Assembly (NCBI GenBank): GCA_034769895.1 | Contig: CM068373.1 | Coordinates: 195,096,634-195,160,633 of the forward strand | DNA from: Magicicada septendecula | Lineage: Eukaryota; Arthropoda; Insecta; Hemiptera; Cicadidae | Reading direction: 5' to 3' | DNA length: 64,000 nt | Shown: positions 32,401 to 46,379 of the stretch, one piece after another | Position numbering within the stretch: position 1 is the stretch's first letter | Layout of the letters: each line of letters begins with the position of its first letter | The notes under the pieces: generated by a model | The model's database searches: none | What the model saw: the letters and a program-made list of their open reading frames with translations, nothing else | What the model was told of the DNA's origin: nothing | Made by a program: the position numbers and the translations under genes

Positions 32401-35400
32401 GAAGTGACGATGACTTGACCCAATAGATTGGAGAAAAACAAGAAAATAGAATGGAACAAGAAACCAAATGTAATCAAGAATATAACAACAATCATTGTAA
32501 TCCCCAAAATATGACTAATATATGTATGTAAAACAATACACTAAAACAATTAGGGCATAAATAAGATGTAACCATGTAAACAATAAAAAGTAAGATAGAG
32601 ATATTATGTATATTCTATGAAAGGAGAAGAAACATGAATTTATAAATATAAGGTAGGAAGCTAAAAATAACAATACCCAATTAATAATAAACATAGTCAA
32701 AGCAAGTAAAAGATACCTTGAGCCAAATAAAGGCAATAATTAATAACAAAAAGTGATCAATGTGAATTGAAAATAAAACAATTATTAATGACCAATAACC
32801 ACACAGTGATATTAAAATAATTAGACAAACAGTGTGAGAAATATCAAGTGAATGATATAAATAAGTGGATAAATATAAGTAGGTGATAACAAGCTATGTA
32901 AATAGCATATTATAAAAAGTGAAAGTGTTAATAAATAAAGAAACCTTCTATGAAGGGAAAAGTGCAGTGAGTAAACAGTATAAAGTACTTAAGAAGCAGA
33001 CTGTAGTAGTATAGCTAAACAGCCTTTGATAGAACTTTATGTTATCAAATAAGAATGAACTAATTATACCATTAGTAATTTCAGTAATAGTAAGAATGCC
33101 CAAAAAATAAGATGAAAATTGTTATTAGAGTGGAAGATAAGAGAGACAGACACTGTATTTAGTGAAGGAATTTGTAAGTGAATTATATAGTGTAAGGTAC
33201 TGTTTAAAATTATTAATATAAGAGTTTCGTTATTGTTTAAAAAACCATAGAATTTATTAACTCATAAGATAAACAAGATTTAATAAGAAACCAAAAACAG
33301 TTAGAAGTTGAATTTCAGGTTTGAGCCTAGTAAGAAAATGTTTGTTTTTATAATAAGATGTGTGGTTAGAAGCACCAAGGTTTTATTATCTGTTTCTATA
33401 AAAGATTGTTCAATGTACCAATATATAAAGTTAATGAGTTATAAAGAATGTTAAATAGTAGTATGTGGAAGTCTAGGCTCTAGGCCTAACATTTAGTGAA
33501 GGAACTTTGTAAGTTTAAAAAAGAAAACAATAACCCAGTATCAATTAGAGTATATCAAATGTTTAAGCAGTTAAGTAAGTGTATCTAGTACAAAAATGTA
33601 TAAATAATATCCAGTTTAAAAATAACTACATAAGAAATATAAATAAGAAAATAAGGAAAATGTTATTAACTCTTCAAAAGTAATCATGAGGGATATCAAA
33701 ATAATCTTTAACAAAAAAGAAAAACAATGGTGTTCATATAATTGATGTTACTACTAATATAAAAAGAAATCATAATTTGAAGAAATTTTATAAATTTAAA
33801 CCAAAATAAAACGTTAGAATATAACAATGTCATAAGATATTGACCAATGAGAAATAGCATAATTTGAAAGGTAACCATGACAACTGACGCTTATTACAAA
33901 AATTACTTCATTATTGACTAACGCGGAGGGCGGATGTATGAAGCTCTCGACCTAAAAGTAACTTTAAAATTTAAAAGAAGAAGTATAAGAGAAACATTCT
34001 AAACTACAACTGATGAGAAGGAGACCAAAGGAGAAAAGGAAAAAATCCTAAACCCAAACAAAAATGAAACAAGTTCATGGAATTAAACGACCCAATGTAA
34101 CACGTCGAAATGTACCCAAAGGAGAAGATGGAAAAACCAAGGTATTAACCAGATACAATGAGAATGAAGAAGGAGGGAAATACATAAAAATAAAAACCAA
34201 TAATGATACACAAACAAGTAATAAAGCATAGGAGAAGGAGAAATAATGCACTCAAAAATAATATTGGAACTAAGACCAATAATTAACCTATGAGAAAGGA
34301 AAAAGGAAAATATCATTATCCTTTAATGGACAATAATAAATTTAGGGAAGAAACCCTCGTATACAATGTAAAAGACAAAATGATAAAAAAAAAAAACTAG
34401 ACCCCAATTTAGAATTAGATGTAAGAATAGTACTGTAAGAACATAAAATTGTTAATAGTATTAAGGATATATTGTAATGAAAGAGAAAAAACGAATAGTG
34501 AGATAGTAATTAGAGGGATTACCTATTCAGAAACACTTAAAATACAAAAACCTTTGTGAAGTGCAAAATGAAAGTGTAAAACCCCAAAGTGTAGTGATAA
34601 AGAAGGTACACTAAATAAATTATAATTAACTATAAATAATTTAAGAGTGACAGTAATGTTTGAATGAAAATAGTGTAAAGTATAGAATGGAAATATAGTG
34701 AAGAGTAGTGAGGGATAAAATCATTAACAATTAATCAATCCTAAAGAACGCTAAAAGTTTAATAGTGATAAATAATAGTGAGTAAGTATGTTGTGAAAAA
34801 TGGTATTAAGTATAAACGATAAAGAGATATTGAACACTGGAAAGTGATAATTACCATAGTCAACAAAACTAAAAATGTAATTAAGGAGTTTTAAAAGCAA
34901 GTAAAGATTGTTTAGAAGGTTAAGGAAATAGATACAAATCAAAAACACCCATGTTCGAAGGGATCAAGATAAGTTCATAAAAGTGATGTTGTTTGTCACA
35001 CTAAAATAATATAAATTAGGATGCATTGTGAACAAAGATTAGCAAATAATAAGTTAGTTAAATATTTATTCAATCAAGTTTATGAATTGAATATGGCTGT
35101 AAAAGTTATACAGACCATAGGCTTATATGTTATATTTAAATAAGATCAAAAAAGTAGTAAATAATAGCCACATTGTTATTATTGGCAAAGAAAATGAACA
35201 AAAATGTTAAGAAATGTATGACTAGAAAACATGGAAACCAAAGAGTAAATAATTGTGTATAAAACAATAGTGACATACTAATAACACATAAACAGACTCA
35301 AAACACAACACAACCAATTATAATAACCAAGTAAAGCCCATTAGGCTGAAACGAAATGTGATTTAAATGAAATAAGTCAAATACCATAATGGCTACTCAG

Positions 35401-36839
35401 GCCTATGAAAGTGCCTAACTGTCAGAAACAAACAACTACAAATTATAACAAATTAACAAAGAAATTAGCAAATCTGAGGTGAAGGATTCACCAAGAATAA
35501 ATTGTAAATCATTTATAAAACAAAATATTATAATAAGCATTTGTATACAAAAAGAAAAGTAGTTAACAAGCATTAACATAATTGTAAAAACATAAAATCT
35601 AAAATTACCCAAACTTGTGGGGTATCAAAATAATCTATGAAAGGAAATTAATACTATAGTGACAATATCTAATAACCAGAAAGGAAGATAGAGGGATAAC
35701 AGCAGTCTGAAGATATACGAAGAATTCGAATTTTGATAACAATACATCATCTCAAAATCAACCAATCAAAATCATGCAGTTGCCATGGGAACGGCGGTTG
35801 AAGAGAGGATTACCGTTGAATACCGTTAGAGAGAAGTGAAGCATCAGTAAGAGAATACAGAAGCCAATGTTGGGAAGAACGATTTTCTATTAAAATAATG
35901 TAAAAAAGTAATTAAAGTTCATAACCATGACAGTATAAGAAGTAGACGACCATTTATAGCAGTCAACTCGAGATCCAAGATAATTAAACGGAAAATTAAC
36001 CGAAAAGAACGACAAGATACATTATGAAAAATACGCCCAACCCATTGAAGCCCCAAAATTAATGAAAACAGAACTTATTGCAGCCAAATCCTACCCGATC
36101 AAACGAACGAAGACACCAAGTCATGCTGAGGTGTTAAGTACAATTAAATTACTTATTTTCTAAAACCCTAATCACTCTAAATTTTACTAAAGATAAATTT
36201 ATCTCACTATAAACAAATACTTCTCTTTCACAGATTATTTAAGTAAAATAAAACTCGCTACAAACTTGTTAACGTTAAATATAACCTATTAGTTAAACAC
36301 GAACTTGCAAAACACATTTAACGACACCACAGAACAGATTGTAGCATCACACATTATTATTTATGTACACGTAGAATAAGGTAATACATTTTTATTGTAA
36401 CCATAAGAATTCTTTAGCTCATAGTCACAAGAATCCACGATTTTGGAAACAAAAAATAATTGTAATACTTTAACATACACAGCCATGAAAATGCTGATTG
36501 TTTCCTTAATCGATTCGTCAAGCCCAGAGGACAAGAGTTTCATGTAATCAGTCGGTGCAAATTTTATCATTATATAATTGTCAATTTGAATATTTTAATT
36601 ATCACCTATTAAAAATCACTATTACAGGGAGTAACCGTCGTTATTATTTCATAGGGAGTGCTATATATATTACTAGTGTTTATTTAAGAATAGAGTTGAT
36701 GAAAAGCGAACAAGTTGTCATTTGCACAGCAGCATTGACAATTCAGACGGCTGTGCGAGCGGGAATTATTTGAACGCCCCGACCGTTCTCGCTGAAAACT
36801 CATCGTACAATAATTTTAGTTGTTTTAAAAAAAACGACT
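32400..36839 (+). repeat. A-rich LTR-like relics, non-coding
   Basis: A long stretch with a strong excess of A over T on the plus strand and no ORF. It ends at a hairpin plus TGGCGCC primer-like site at 36818-36846. About 1.06 kb before that site (near 35760-35790), and again near 33840-33880, lies a block CCAATNA...GTTACC/TGCCATG-GACAAC. It recurs on the minus strand near 47.58 and 49.85 kb at the same distance from the same kind of primer site. I read this as one or two long LTRs of a non-autonomous, coding-free LTR family (LARD-like). The left boundary is not determined. Confidence 0.45.
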
Positions 36840-36858
36840 TGGCGCCACCCGGGATTAA
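36818..36858 (+). promoter_or_regulatory. Hairpin abutting primer-binding site (+ copy)
   Basis: AGTTGTTTT (36818-36826), loop AAAA, AAAACGACT (36831-36839), immediately followed by TGGCGCCACCCGGGA (36840-). Same arrangement as the minus-strand copies at 46508-46536 and 48821-48849, with a paired base change A-T to G-C in the stem. Confidence 0.6.
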
Positions 36859-37620
36859 CACACCCCTATAAGCAACAGGTAAGGTTACTGCCGTGTTATA
36901 CAGGTGATTACCGCAACGCTACGGACATTGTTAGCCGCGAACATTAATGCAACGACCCCGGTGCGAGACGAACGCACTAATCATTATTACACATACAAAA
37001 TTGGTGTACATTTTACAGGTACGCACAGGTTGACTACGTTACAGATTGACGACTCCAACGTGAGGCTTAAACAAAAACGAGGACGTCTCCAGAAAACTAC
37101 ATTACAATATATGTATTATTCATCAACTGTAATTGAACAGGTAATATAAAGAAGGGTTCAATAAATTTTAATATTCCTCAACTGCTGTATGTTTGATTCT
37201 TATAAAAAAAAAGGTAATGTAAAGAAATTTTTGAAAACAAACCATCAACATACTACAGTTAGCGAATTCGACTCTGCAAGACAGCGTGAGCCAATCAGGT
37301 GGCGAGGCGGTGAAATTTGAATTGAGCGACGAGAGATACGAACACCCATACAAGCAAGCAAGCCAGCAAGTAAAAAAAAACCACACACACCCACACCACA
37401 CCACAGCACCACACACCACACCACACCACACCACACACACACACCCACACACCACACACACACAGCTTGGTGGTTGTGGCCAGCAAGTATTGAGAAAAGA
37501 TATAAACCGGCTCGCTACACACGATTAATTTTAACCAAAGTAATTAACAAATTAATAGAAAATAATCAACCCACAATTACACAGTTATATTACGAATACG
37601 ACGATTACTAAGGGTGACAT
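36859..37620 (+). other. Interior of LARD-like element
   Basis: No convincing ORF (an 81-codon frame at 36904-37149 is unremarkable). ACAGGT words recur at about 36877, 36900, 37016 and 37137, the first as CAGGTAAGG. The first 60 bases align by eye with the minus-strand copy left of 48821. A CA/CCACACCA-rich tract lies at 37376-37462. Confidence 0.45.
37376..37462. repeat. CCACAC/CA-rich simple sequence
   Basis: Degenerate CA and CCACA repeats. Frames on both strands through this tract (37168-37528) are artefacts of the repeat. Confidence 0.85.
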
Positions 37621-38230
37621 TTTAAACACCCCATAAACGTCTAGTTACAAAGTGACGATCCCAACAGTGGGGCTTTTCGTTTCTGTCACAATAAACGGAA
37701 GATTACAATATATGTGAGAGATATGTGCGTCTGCGATATCAAGTGAGCCTGTTGGGAAAATAGGTGGTGAGGGACTGGAAGTAGAGATAGACAAAAGCCT
37801 CTTTACACACTGGTAGAAAACAAAGCTGGTATAGTGTTACCATAAAGGTGGATCTTTAGGGGGCTGTTTAAACCAACTAACAAAATGTTAGTTGTGGAAA
37901 TCTCTAACTGTTCAGTGGTCACTCTATTGAAAGTAAACAAAGAGATGGTTCTGCCAAGTTCCATCATTTATTTGACTGCTGGAAAGGTTATAACAACGCA
38001 GAGCTTGAGGCTGCTAGATACAAACATCTAATGGTTAACCACAGGTACAATTTTTGCGACCTTTCATCAGGTATTCACACCCAATGTATAGAATGTGCAT
38101 TGGAATCTGTGAAGTGATGTACCAAAATGTGCTGAGAAACTGCATGGTGTCATTTACAAAACTACTTACAGCAATTAATATTCAGAACATAATGGCCTCA
38201 AAATGAACTGTTCAAGCAAATTTTACTTAA
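37621..38230. other. Unassigned sequence
   Basis: No gene or element recognised. Ends with the TTAA (38227-38230) that flanks the MITE. Confidence 0.4.
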
Positions 38231-38832
38231 CACTTTGAAAACTTCCGAGAATGACGACGGACGTCAAATTGACGTCCTTAAGTGTCAATGTGTTTTTGGA
38301 TGATCCTATTTGTATAAAGATGTCCTTGGCGCTGTTTTAAAACAATGTCAGGCCTTATAATACCCAAATCATCCACTAGATCGCATATGGATTCACTTTC
38401 GTAGGTACGGTTGACATAACACAGTGCATGCCAAACTGTTGTGTTAGTTGGCTAAACACCACTTATTTGTCAAAATGTCGGACAAGTGCTTCTTGACAAC
38501 AAACAAAATATATGAAGAAACTGAGAGAGAATGGAGTGAAAGTGACATTGTTTAATCTATTTCTAACAAATAAAAATAAAATTGTTAGTTTCTAGTAACA
38601 GCATGTTGTTTGGCCAATTTTTTTCCTTCCAAAATCACTTTTTAAAAAGCAATTTCAGAGAAAATAACCAACACAATATACACCATTTTAAAGAAGACAC
38701 TTTGATCTTCATGAAAATATAGGCAGCATATATTTCTACCATATAGTTTAGAAGCTACAGCATTTTAAATATATGCAAAAACGGCCCGGTATGGGCGAAG
38801 GACCACTATGGTCAGGGCCCGGCATCACAGTG
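38231..38832 (+). mobile_element. piggyBac-type MITE
   Basis: 602 bp flanked by TTAA on both sides (38227-38230 and 38833-38836). Terminal inverted sequence CACTTTGA on the left against CACTGTGA on the right strand. A subterminal palindrome GACGTCAAATTGACGTC lies near 38271, and a GGCCCGG...GGGCCCGG pair lies near the right end. From ATG 38475 a 26-codon frame MSDKCFLTTNKIYEETEREW looks like the acidic start of a piggyBac transposase that has lost the rest by deletion. It would need a transposase in trans. Confidence 0.6.
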
Positions 38833-38836
38833 TTAA

Positions 38837-40982
38837 CATTTGTGAACAATGGCCTCCCAAAAAGTAGCCATTATAGAAATTAATAAAAGTAATTAATCGC
38901 TTGAATGAAATACTGTATGTAGTATATTTTTGTCTAATACTGGGTAATGCCTATATTACATAATCCTAGCACAATTTCAATAAATCGATGAAACCAAAAC
39001 TACCTTTCCGAACCTAGCACAGGACAGGTACCCACACTTCTGTTTTCTTCTTCTCCATATCTAAATACATTGCAGCAATACACATTTGCATATTCACCCA
39101 TGGTAAATATTATTTCATTAATATAGAAGCTATTATAACTTTTAAGTAGTGTAAACGGGAACGAACAGGCAAAGTAAGCAGTCTGTAATCTTTCATGAAC
39201 AACTGTTGATTTTAAGCTGTGTGTGTGTTCTGCCAGCTGTAACAGTATTTATATTATTATGAATAGAGGATGTCTGTGTACGTACATATTTTATGTGTCT
39301 TAGTGAACTCTGGTTCAGACATGAATGAATGAGAATAATTAAATACGTTTCTTTAATGAAATTTGCAAGTTAGAAAATATGCATTGCAAATCAGACAATG
39401 CCATCAACAAACGCGCAAATCAACGTGTATATAGTTATAAAATTATTGCAAAGTGTGCAAAAATAATAGTTATGTAAAATGAAATTAATTACGATTGTAA
39501 TTAATAAGTAACAAACATATAACAATAAGTTATATCAACATGATGAGTGAAAAATTGTGCATTTAATGCCACCGCTGGTTTGAACATCATCATTCTACTG
39601 CTTACACAAAAACATTTTAAAATGTGGAAGCTGATGCTTTGCAGGTTGAATCCACTTAACAAGTTGTAGATGTTAGAGATGGAATTTTTCTATACCTAAC
39701 ATGTCGATTTACACCAGACTATAAACAACTCCCGACAATTTTGAACAAGGGACTGGCGCTAATAATTTACTAATGAGGACACTATGTCAGTTTACTCCAC
39801 AATGCAGACTTATCATCATCAACATCATGAAGCCACAACTAAGATTATAGGGGATTATATATTCAGCATATATAACAATTGACAGAGGAGCACCTGGACC
39901 ATCATCATATAGTAGTATCAGAGACAACCAATAATCTATGTGGGAATCAGCACATCATCAACATCCAGGAGATGCACACACGCAACAATGGCTTCTCAGC
40001 AGTAACAGACCTGACACACATGTGAAAAATGAACAATTATTTTTTAAGAAAGAATTTATAAAGAACAGTAGTATGACCTAACAAACCAAACCAAATACAT
40101 AAATGTAAATAGTGCAAATATTCAAATTGAAATAAGTAATATGTAGTTATAAGGTTTTATTGGAAATAAGTTTCTATTTAATTCAAAATGGGTGCACTGT
40201 TGTAAATATTTTTTTTTACTTTAAGTAAATATTATTTTATTAAAATATTAATAGTAAACTTCCAATTGTATATAATAAATATAATGGTACTTTTGTAAAT
40301 GATTCGGTATGGTTAAAAAAAATTGATTCAAAGTTGATGCTCAAGACGCCCAAGTAATTTAAATAGTTTTGTATGTGTGTATTTTATGTTTGTTCATCAT
40401 TCTTGTGTGATACATATACGATGTATATGTCATCATTGTATCTTCTTACAAAAGGAAATATTCTAAATTCACATTTTGCATTGTTAATATTTAATTTTCT
40501 TTTTAAATAATAATTAACAAATCAATGATTTATTTTCACTATTTAATTAGTTATTTCATATCATCAAAGTCGCACTCCTGTATATTCAAAAAAAGTTTAT
40601 TTACAATTACACTTAGCGCAACGAACATGCAAAATCCTACTATGGTGGTTTACACAATACAGTTGCGTTCAGTATTAACACAGAATTGTATGTATTCATA
40701 TTACTTGTAAAGTTGCAATATTGATACAATCACTTACAATATTGGGCAGGGTTTCGTTGACAGACAAGTACCCTTAATTTCATGTACATTTCACGTTAAA
40801 TAATTACACAGCGCGTATAAAGGAAACTTTACATACCTATGCAACTACTACAATACTGAGACTAACATACCGTTCTTGTGATTATAAACATAAATATCAA
40901 TTACAATTTGTTACAAAGAAAATGTACAAATTTTTTAATAACTTTACACAATTACTAAACTATTAAACTAATATCCATATAA
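38837..40982. other. Unassigned sequence, includes likely ADO 3' UTR
   Basis: No gene recognised up to about 40400. The right part (roughly 40525-40982) is the expected 3' untranslated region of ADO on the minus strand. Minus-strand AATAAA hexamers at about 40595 and 40530, and ATTAAA near 40936, are candidate poly(A) signals. CATCAT-rich simple sequence lies near 39810-39920. Confidence 0.4.
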
Positions 40983-41783
40983 TTATGTAGTAAAGGAAGG
41001 TCCCTCGTACGGAGCAGTTTCACTCCAATAATCTGGTGGGCTGGAGATTCGTAGTAACCTTCGAATATTATCCTTACTGCCTGCGTTACCTAAATCCTTA
41101 AAATATCGACACGGCCGAGGACCGACATCCGGTATTTCTGTTTGGTACGGCGGCGAAAGTATGTCGACAAAAGCTGCCGGCCCGTCAACACTATGCAACT
41201 CGTGGATGTTACCTTTAAGCGGAGTCAAGACGCACGCGTTGTCTTTCTCGTTTACAATAATTTCCGGTTCTTTTCTTGCTGTTAACGACACCTGCCGGTT
41301 TAGCGTTTCACTCGTTAGTCCGATTTCGTCGGGACTAACTTTACCACTGTGTTCACCGTTACCACTAATTTTTGTTTCAGAGGTTAGGTTCGACAAGACC
41401 GTGTAACTCTGAATACGCACTTTACCATGAATCACTTTTAAAATACCGTACATCAGAGGATGATCGTGAAGAGGCAACCTGGCACCGCTTTTTAAAACGA
41501 AAATCCCAATAGTTACTTCTGGATCTTCGTATATTTCTATATACGTAACTGGTGCGTCATCACATTCATCAGCCACCAGCCTAGAGTTTCTGTTCTTACT
41601 AATTTCATCATTTTTGTTTCGTAACAAGTTATGATCTAGCTTAACATCTGTGCTTGTTAGTTTGTTCACTTGTGCTTTTAATTTCGCTAAATTATCTTCA
41701 AATGATGTCACGGTGTGCGGTCTCCTTGAAAACGTTGTAAGAGCCTGACGAATAACACTTTCTATTAGAGACATTGCGGCCAT
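40983..41783 (-). CDS. ADO: 2-aminoethanethiol (cysteamine) dioxygenase
   Basis: 266 residues from the ATG at 41783; an upstream in-frame ATG at 41816 would add 11. I prefer 41783 because its context is AAAATGG (A at -3, G at +4) and the length fits the family. The enzyme is a cupin-fold Fe(II) thiol dioxygenase that oxidises cysteamine to hypotaurine and N-terminal cysteines of proteins, marking them for the N-degron oxygen-sensing pathway. Visible: iron ligands in LPLHDHPLMYG (His106, His108) and GNIHELHSV (His194); the Cys-Tyr pair of CRYF (225, 227), which forms a cross-link in the mammalian enzyme; VDILSPPY; and the C-terminal YEGP. The insertion between about 140 and 180 is low-complexity polar. 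Single exon, divergent from GOT1. Confidence 0.93.
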   Translation of the reverse strand: MAAMSLIESVIRQALTTFSRRPHTVTSFEDNLAKLKAQVNKLTSTDVKLDHNLLRNKNDEISKNRNSRLVADECDDAPVTYIEIYEDPEVTIGIFVLKSGARLPLHDHPLMYGILKVIHGKVRIQSYTVLSNLTSETKISGNGEHSGKVSPDEIGLTSETLNRQVSLTARKEPEIIVNEKDNACVLTPLKGNIHELHSVDGPAAFVDILSPPYQTEIPDVGPRPCRYFKDLGNAGSKDNIRRLLRISSPPDYWSETAPYEGPSFTT

Positions 41784-42447
41784 TTTGAAACTAATGTTTG
41801 TTTCTTGACATGACAACTTAAAAACAATATGCTTACTTGAGCAGGACTATAATAACTTTTCTGCGAAAAAGTATTTCGCTTATTTCTATTCTATACAAAT
41901 TCAAAATATGTTGCTAGAAGTATACAGGGACTAAAGATATATATTTTTTTTAATTTTGTTATTAAGATAAACATTTCTATACACAAAAATATTAAACACA
42001 TGTCATGTATGGAATAGGCTTTACACCTGCAGCAACAATATAACTAATTATTTTACGAGAATTTAGGTGAAGTCAGCTGAGTGGTGAAGTCATATGTTGT
42101 AAGGATGTATGCATCTGAATAGTCAAAATTGTTTTTATTAATTTTTGATTATACAGGTCATTTGGACAAATCGAATTTTTGTTAAATATGAATCTGAAGT
42201 ATCGATTTCTTCAGATCTTTATGAATTATTCTGGAAGGAGATCAAAACTTACAAATTGAGAATTACTTTCGTTTATGTTCGTGTCACGTGACAGTATGAT
42301 AGTACAATATATATAATGCGCTCCAAACAAGCAGTCGGTTATTCCATTTGACCTTTTTGACATTAGTAGAAGATTTATTGACCCTGTTGTTAAGTGCGGG
42401 TGCGTGTGTGAATTTTAACCGCGTACATTTGACACTAAATAATTAAA
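41784..42447. promoter_or_regulatory. Bidirectional ADO/GOT1 promoter interval
   Basis: 664 bp between two divergent start codons, with no ORF or transposon. The GOT1 side has a clear TATA box. For ADO no TATA is evident close to the start, so it may be TATA-less. Confidence 0.6.
42308..42338 (+). promoter_or_regulatory. GOT1 TATA box and initiator
   Basis: TATATATAA at 42308-42316 lies about 25 bases before GCAGTC (42331-42336), an arthropod-type initiator. This puts the transcription start near 42333 and gives a 5' UTR of about 115 bases. Confidence 0.55.
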
Positions 42448-42556
42448 ATGTCAAGATTTTCAGGTGTTCAGCAGGCTCCCCCAATTGAAGTATTTGCTTT
42501 AACACGGATGTTTACAGAAGATAAATTTCCGAATAAAGTAAATCTTGGGGTTGGAG
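42448..42556 (+). CDS. GOT1: Cytosolic aspartate aminotransferase, exon 1
   Basis: ATG with A at -3. The exon encodes 36 residues plus one base: MSRFSGVQQ, then APPIEVFALTRMF, then VNLGVG, followed by the donor G|GTAAG at 42557. The PP(I/V)EVF.LT and KVNLGVG(AYR) motifs are the standard N-terminus of class I cytosolic aspartate aminotransferases, and the exon ends at a usual place just before AYR (phase 1). The full enzyme of about 410 residues exchanges amino groups between aspartate and 2-oxoglutarate with pyridoxal phosphate and feeds the malate-aspartate shuttle. The catalytic lysine and the rest lie in exons not found in this window. Confidence 0.85.
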
Positions 42557-43285
42557 GTAAGAATTTTCTTGTTTTTTAAGTTTACATATTTACAAAAGTG
42601 TCCAGTACAAAGTTTTTGTGTAAAAAAAAGAAGAAATTTTGACGCTATAGGTATGTTATTTATTAATGCGTGTTCATTTATGATACGCTTGGAAAGAGTG
42701 TCACAATTATTAATTTCTATCTTTGACAACGTCGATTACATTTCACCTATATTATATATTATGGTATATATATATTATTATATATATTAAGGTATTATGT
42801 GTTCAAAATGTTAATTGACAATTTAAAAGTTGAGAATTAAATTCTAATTAGGAAGTAGAGAATTATCAGAAATGATATCTTCTGAATAAAAAAATCTCAT
42901 TAGCAGTATATAGTATAATTGGCAGCTTTTTCCTTTAGTAAATCGTAAATTTATAATAGGTTTTTAGAATTCTGTCTAAACTGATTATTGTTAGATTGTG
43001 TATTGGTGCTGTGATTTTCTGCATAAACCTCAGTTTTAATAGGTTCTTTTTCGTATTTCAAAGGTTAGGTGAATATTTGATGGTTAATGATGTGAATACT
43101 AAATGGATGTGTAGATATCATTTACATTTCAGTCTGTATTAAAATAGCGTGATTTGTCTTCTGTAACATTAGCATTATTATTAATGTCACCACATAAACT
43201 ACAACATGCCTCACCCTGAGTTCATTAGTGCTTGCCAAAAAATTTCTGTTTTATGCAGACGTCTTTTTGTAAAACTTGCTTTTAA

Positions 43286-43477
43286 TTTCTTCGATTTCGT
43301 TGTCCATGACGTGTCCGTTACTCAACTAAATACCACTATTATATTAACGACTCGGAACACAATTGGACTGTAGCCCGTCTTGCTGAGTTAAATTCTTGGA
43401 TTTCGTTGTCCATGACGTGTCCGTTACTCAACTAAATACCACTTGTGTTCCGAGTCGTTAATATAATGGTGGTATTT
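43286..43477 (+). mobile_element. Chimeric PLE tail insertion
   Basis: 192 bp flanked by an exact 12-bp duplication ACTTGCTTTTAA (43274-43285, 43478-43489). It holds the PLE 3' terminal sequence twice, in opposite orientation: TACCACTATTATATTAACG... at 43331-43361 and its complement at about 43441-43474, 31 bp with one mismatch. Each is preceded by the same roughly 50-bp segment GATTTCGTTGTCCATGACG...AAATACCACT (about 43292-43338 and 43397-43443). It has no coding content and looks like PLE reverse transcription with template switching. Confidence 0.7.
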
Positions 43478-44440
43478 ACTTGCTTTTAAGTTTATTTTAC
43501 TGGAATTCATGGTTGGTGGATTTAAAGGTCCTGGATACATGCTAAAGAATGGGAAGTACAATTATGTTTAGAGTAGACTGTATCATTTGCAGCCTATGAT
43601 AGGGTATATTCATATACCCTAAAAACCCATTAATGTGACAACTTAAATGCTCCATATTAGTTCAGTCAATGATCAGCTAATATAAAAAATAATCATTTTC
43701 ATTTTTTTAAATTAAAGTTTATATGATAACAATTATATATTGCCTTGGAATACTGGTGGATATGCAGGGGGCTATTACTCCTTTAAAGAAAACTGCACCA
43801 TTTCAGAGTAATCAGTTACAATTTAAAAAGAATATTCTTCATCATAAGACACAAAGCATCGTGTAATGTTAAGGAAAACAACTATGCAGTGACAAAACTG
43901 GGAACAACTTTTTCACAGAAGATTTCATGAGCTTTTCAGCTTCCTTCCTTAATCAATTTCAGATCTGTCATTGATAACAGTATAAGTCATAAAACATTTT
44001 ATCAAATTTTTTGGTAGACAGTTTTTATCTGTTGCAAAAAGTGCATAGAAAATGACAATGAAAGGAGGGCATAGCTTTTAAATTTTATAGCTTTATTAAG
44101 TGTCATAGATGAATAGTTTCTAGCCAAGTTCTCATATGAGTTCTTGATCATCTGATGTTTGTCATTTGTGTCATTTTAAACTTCAAAATTTGTTTTCCAT
44201 ATATTTACAAGTTATATTTTTTAAACATAGAACATTTTTGCTGTATCATTTGTCATTGAAATTAATAAATAATTTCATTACATATAAATATTGTACTTGT
44301 TTTCAATATGTTAGTAGTGTTCATATTTGTATATATTCTGTAAATTATTTGTAACCTCTGTTATAAATTTATGAAGAATGTTGCCTCTGTTGTATATGGA
44401 AGTGAGCAAGTTACTCTGTACAAAATTTACTTCTTTTGTT

Positions 44441-44694
44441 TAAAATATCTACTGGGCTGTTTGGCCATGGTCCAAGGTTTACATTAAAACCAAACGTTTC
44501 AGCAGCAGCACTGGCTACCATCTTCAGTGGATATTCGAGTCAACCTAACGCGGGGTATCATACATCAGGCCCACAGTACACCCCACGTTAGGTTGACTCG
44601 AATATCCACTGAAGATGGCAGCCAGTGGTACTGCTGAAACGTTTGGTTTCAATGTAAACCTTGGACCATGGCCAAACAGCCTGGTAGATATTTC
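44441..44694. repeat. 250-bp fold-back (palindromic) element
   Basis: Left arm from AAATATCTAC, GGCTGTTTGGCCATGG to CAACCTAACG. After a loop of about 35 bases, the right arm is the near-exact reverse complement, ending CCATGGCCAAACAGCC and GTAGATATTT. One arm is related to segments at about 60340-60420, 62440-62530 and 63520-63610 (CTGTTTGGCCGTAGTCCAATG), so the family spreads inside the HINE-like units. No TSD seen. Confidence 0.85.
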
Positions 44695-46310
<1,616 letters not shown>

Positions 46311-46379
46311 TAATAGTTCTTTCTTCTCCCTCGAAAGTCATATTATTGTATATGTATAAGAGAGTAAGAGTGTAATGTG

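Noticed and set aside
37168-37528. CA-rich frames on both strands
   Set aside because: Simple-sequence artefacts; no start context or domain.
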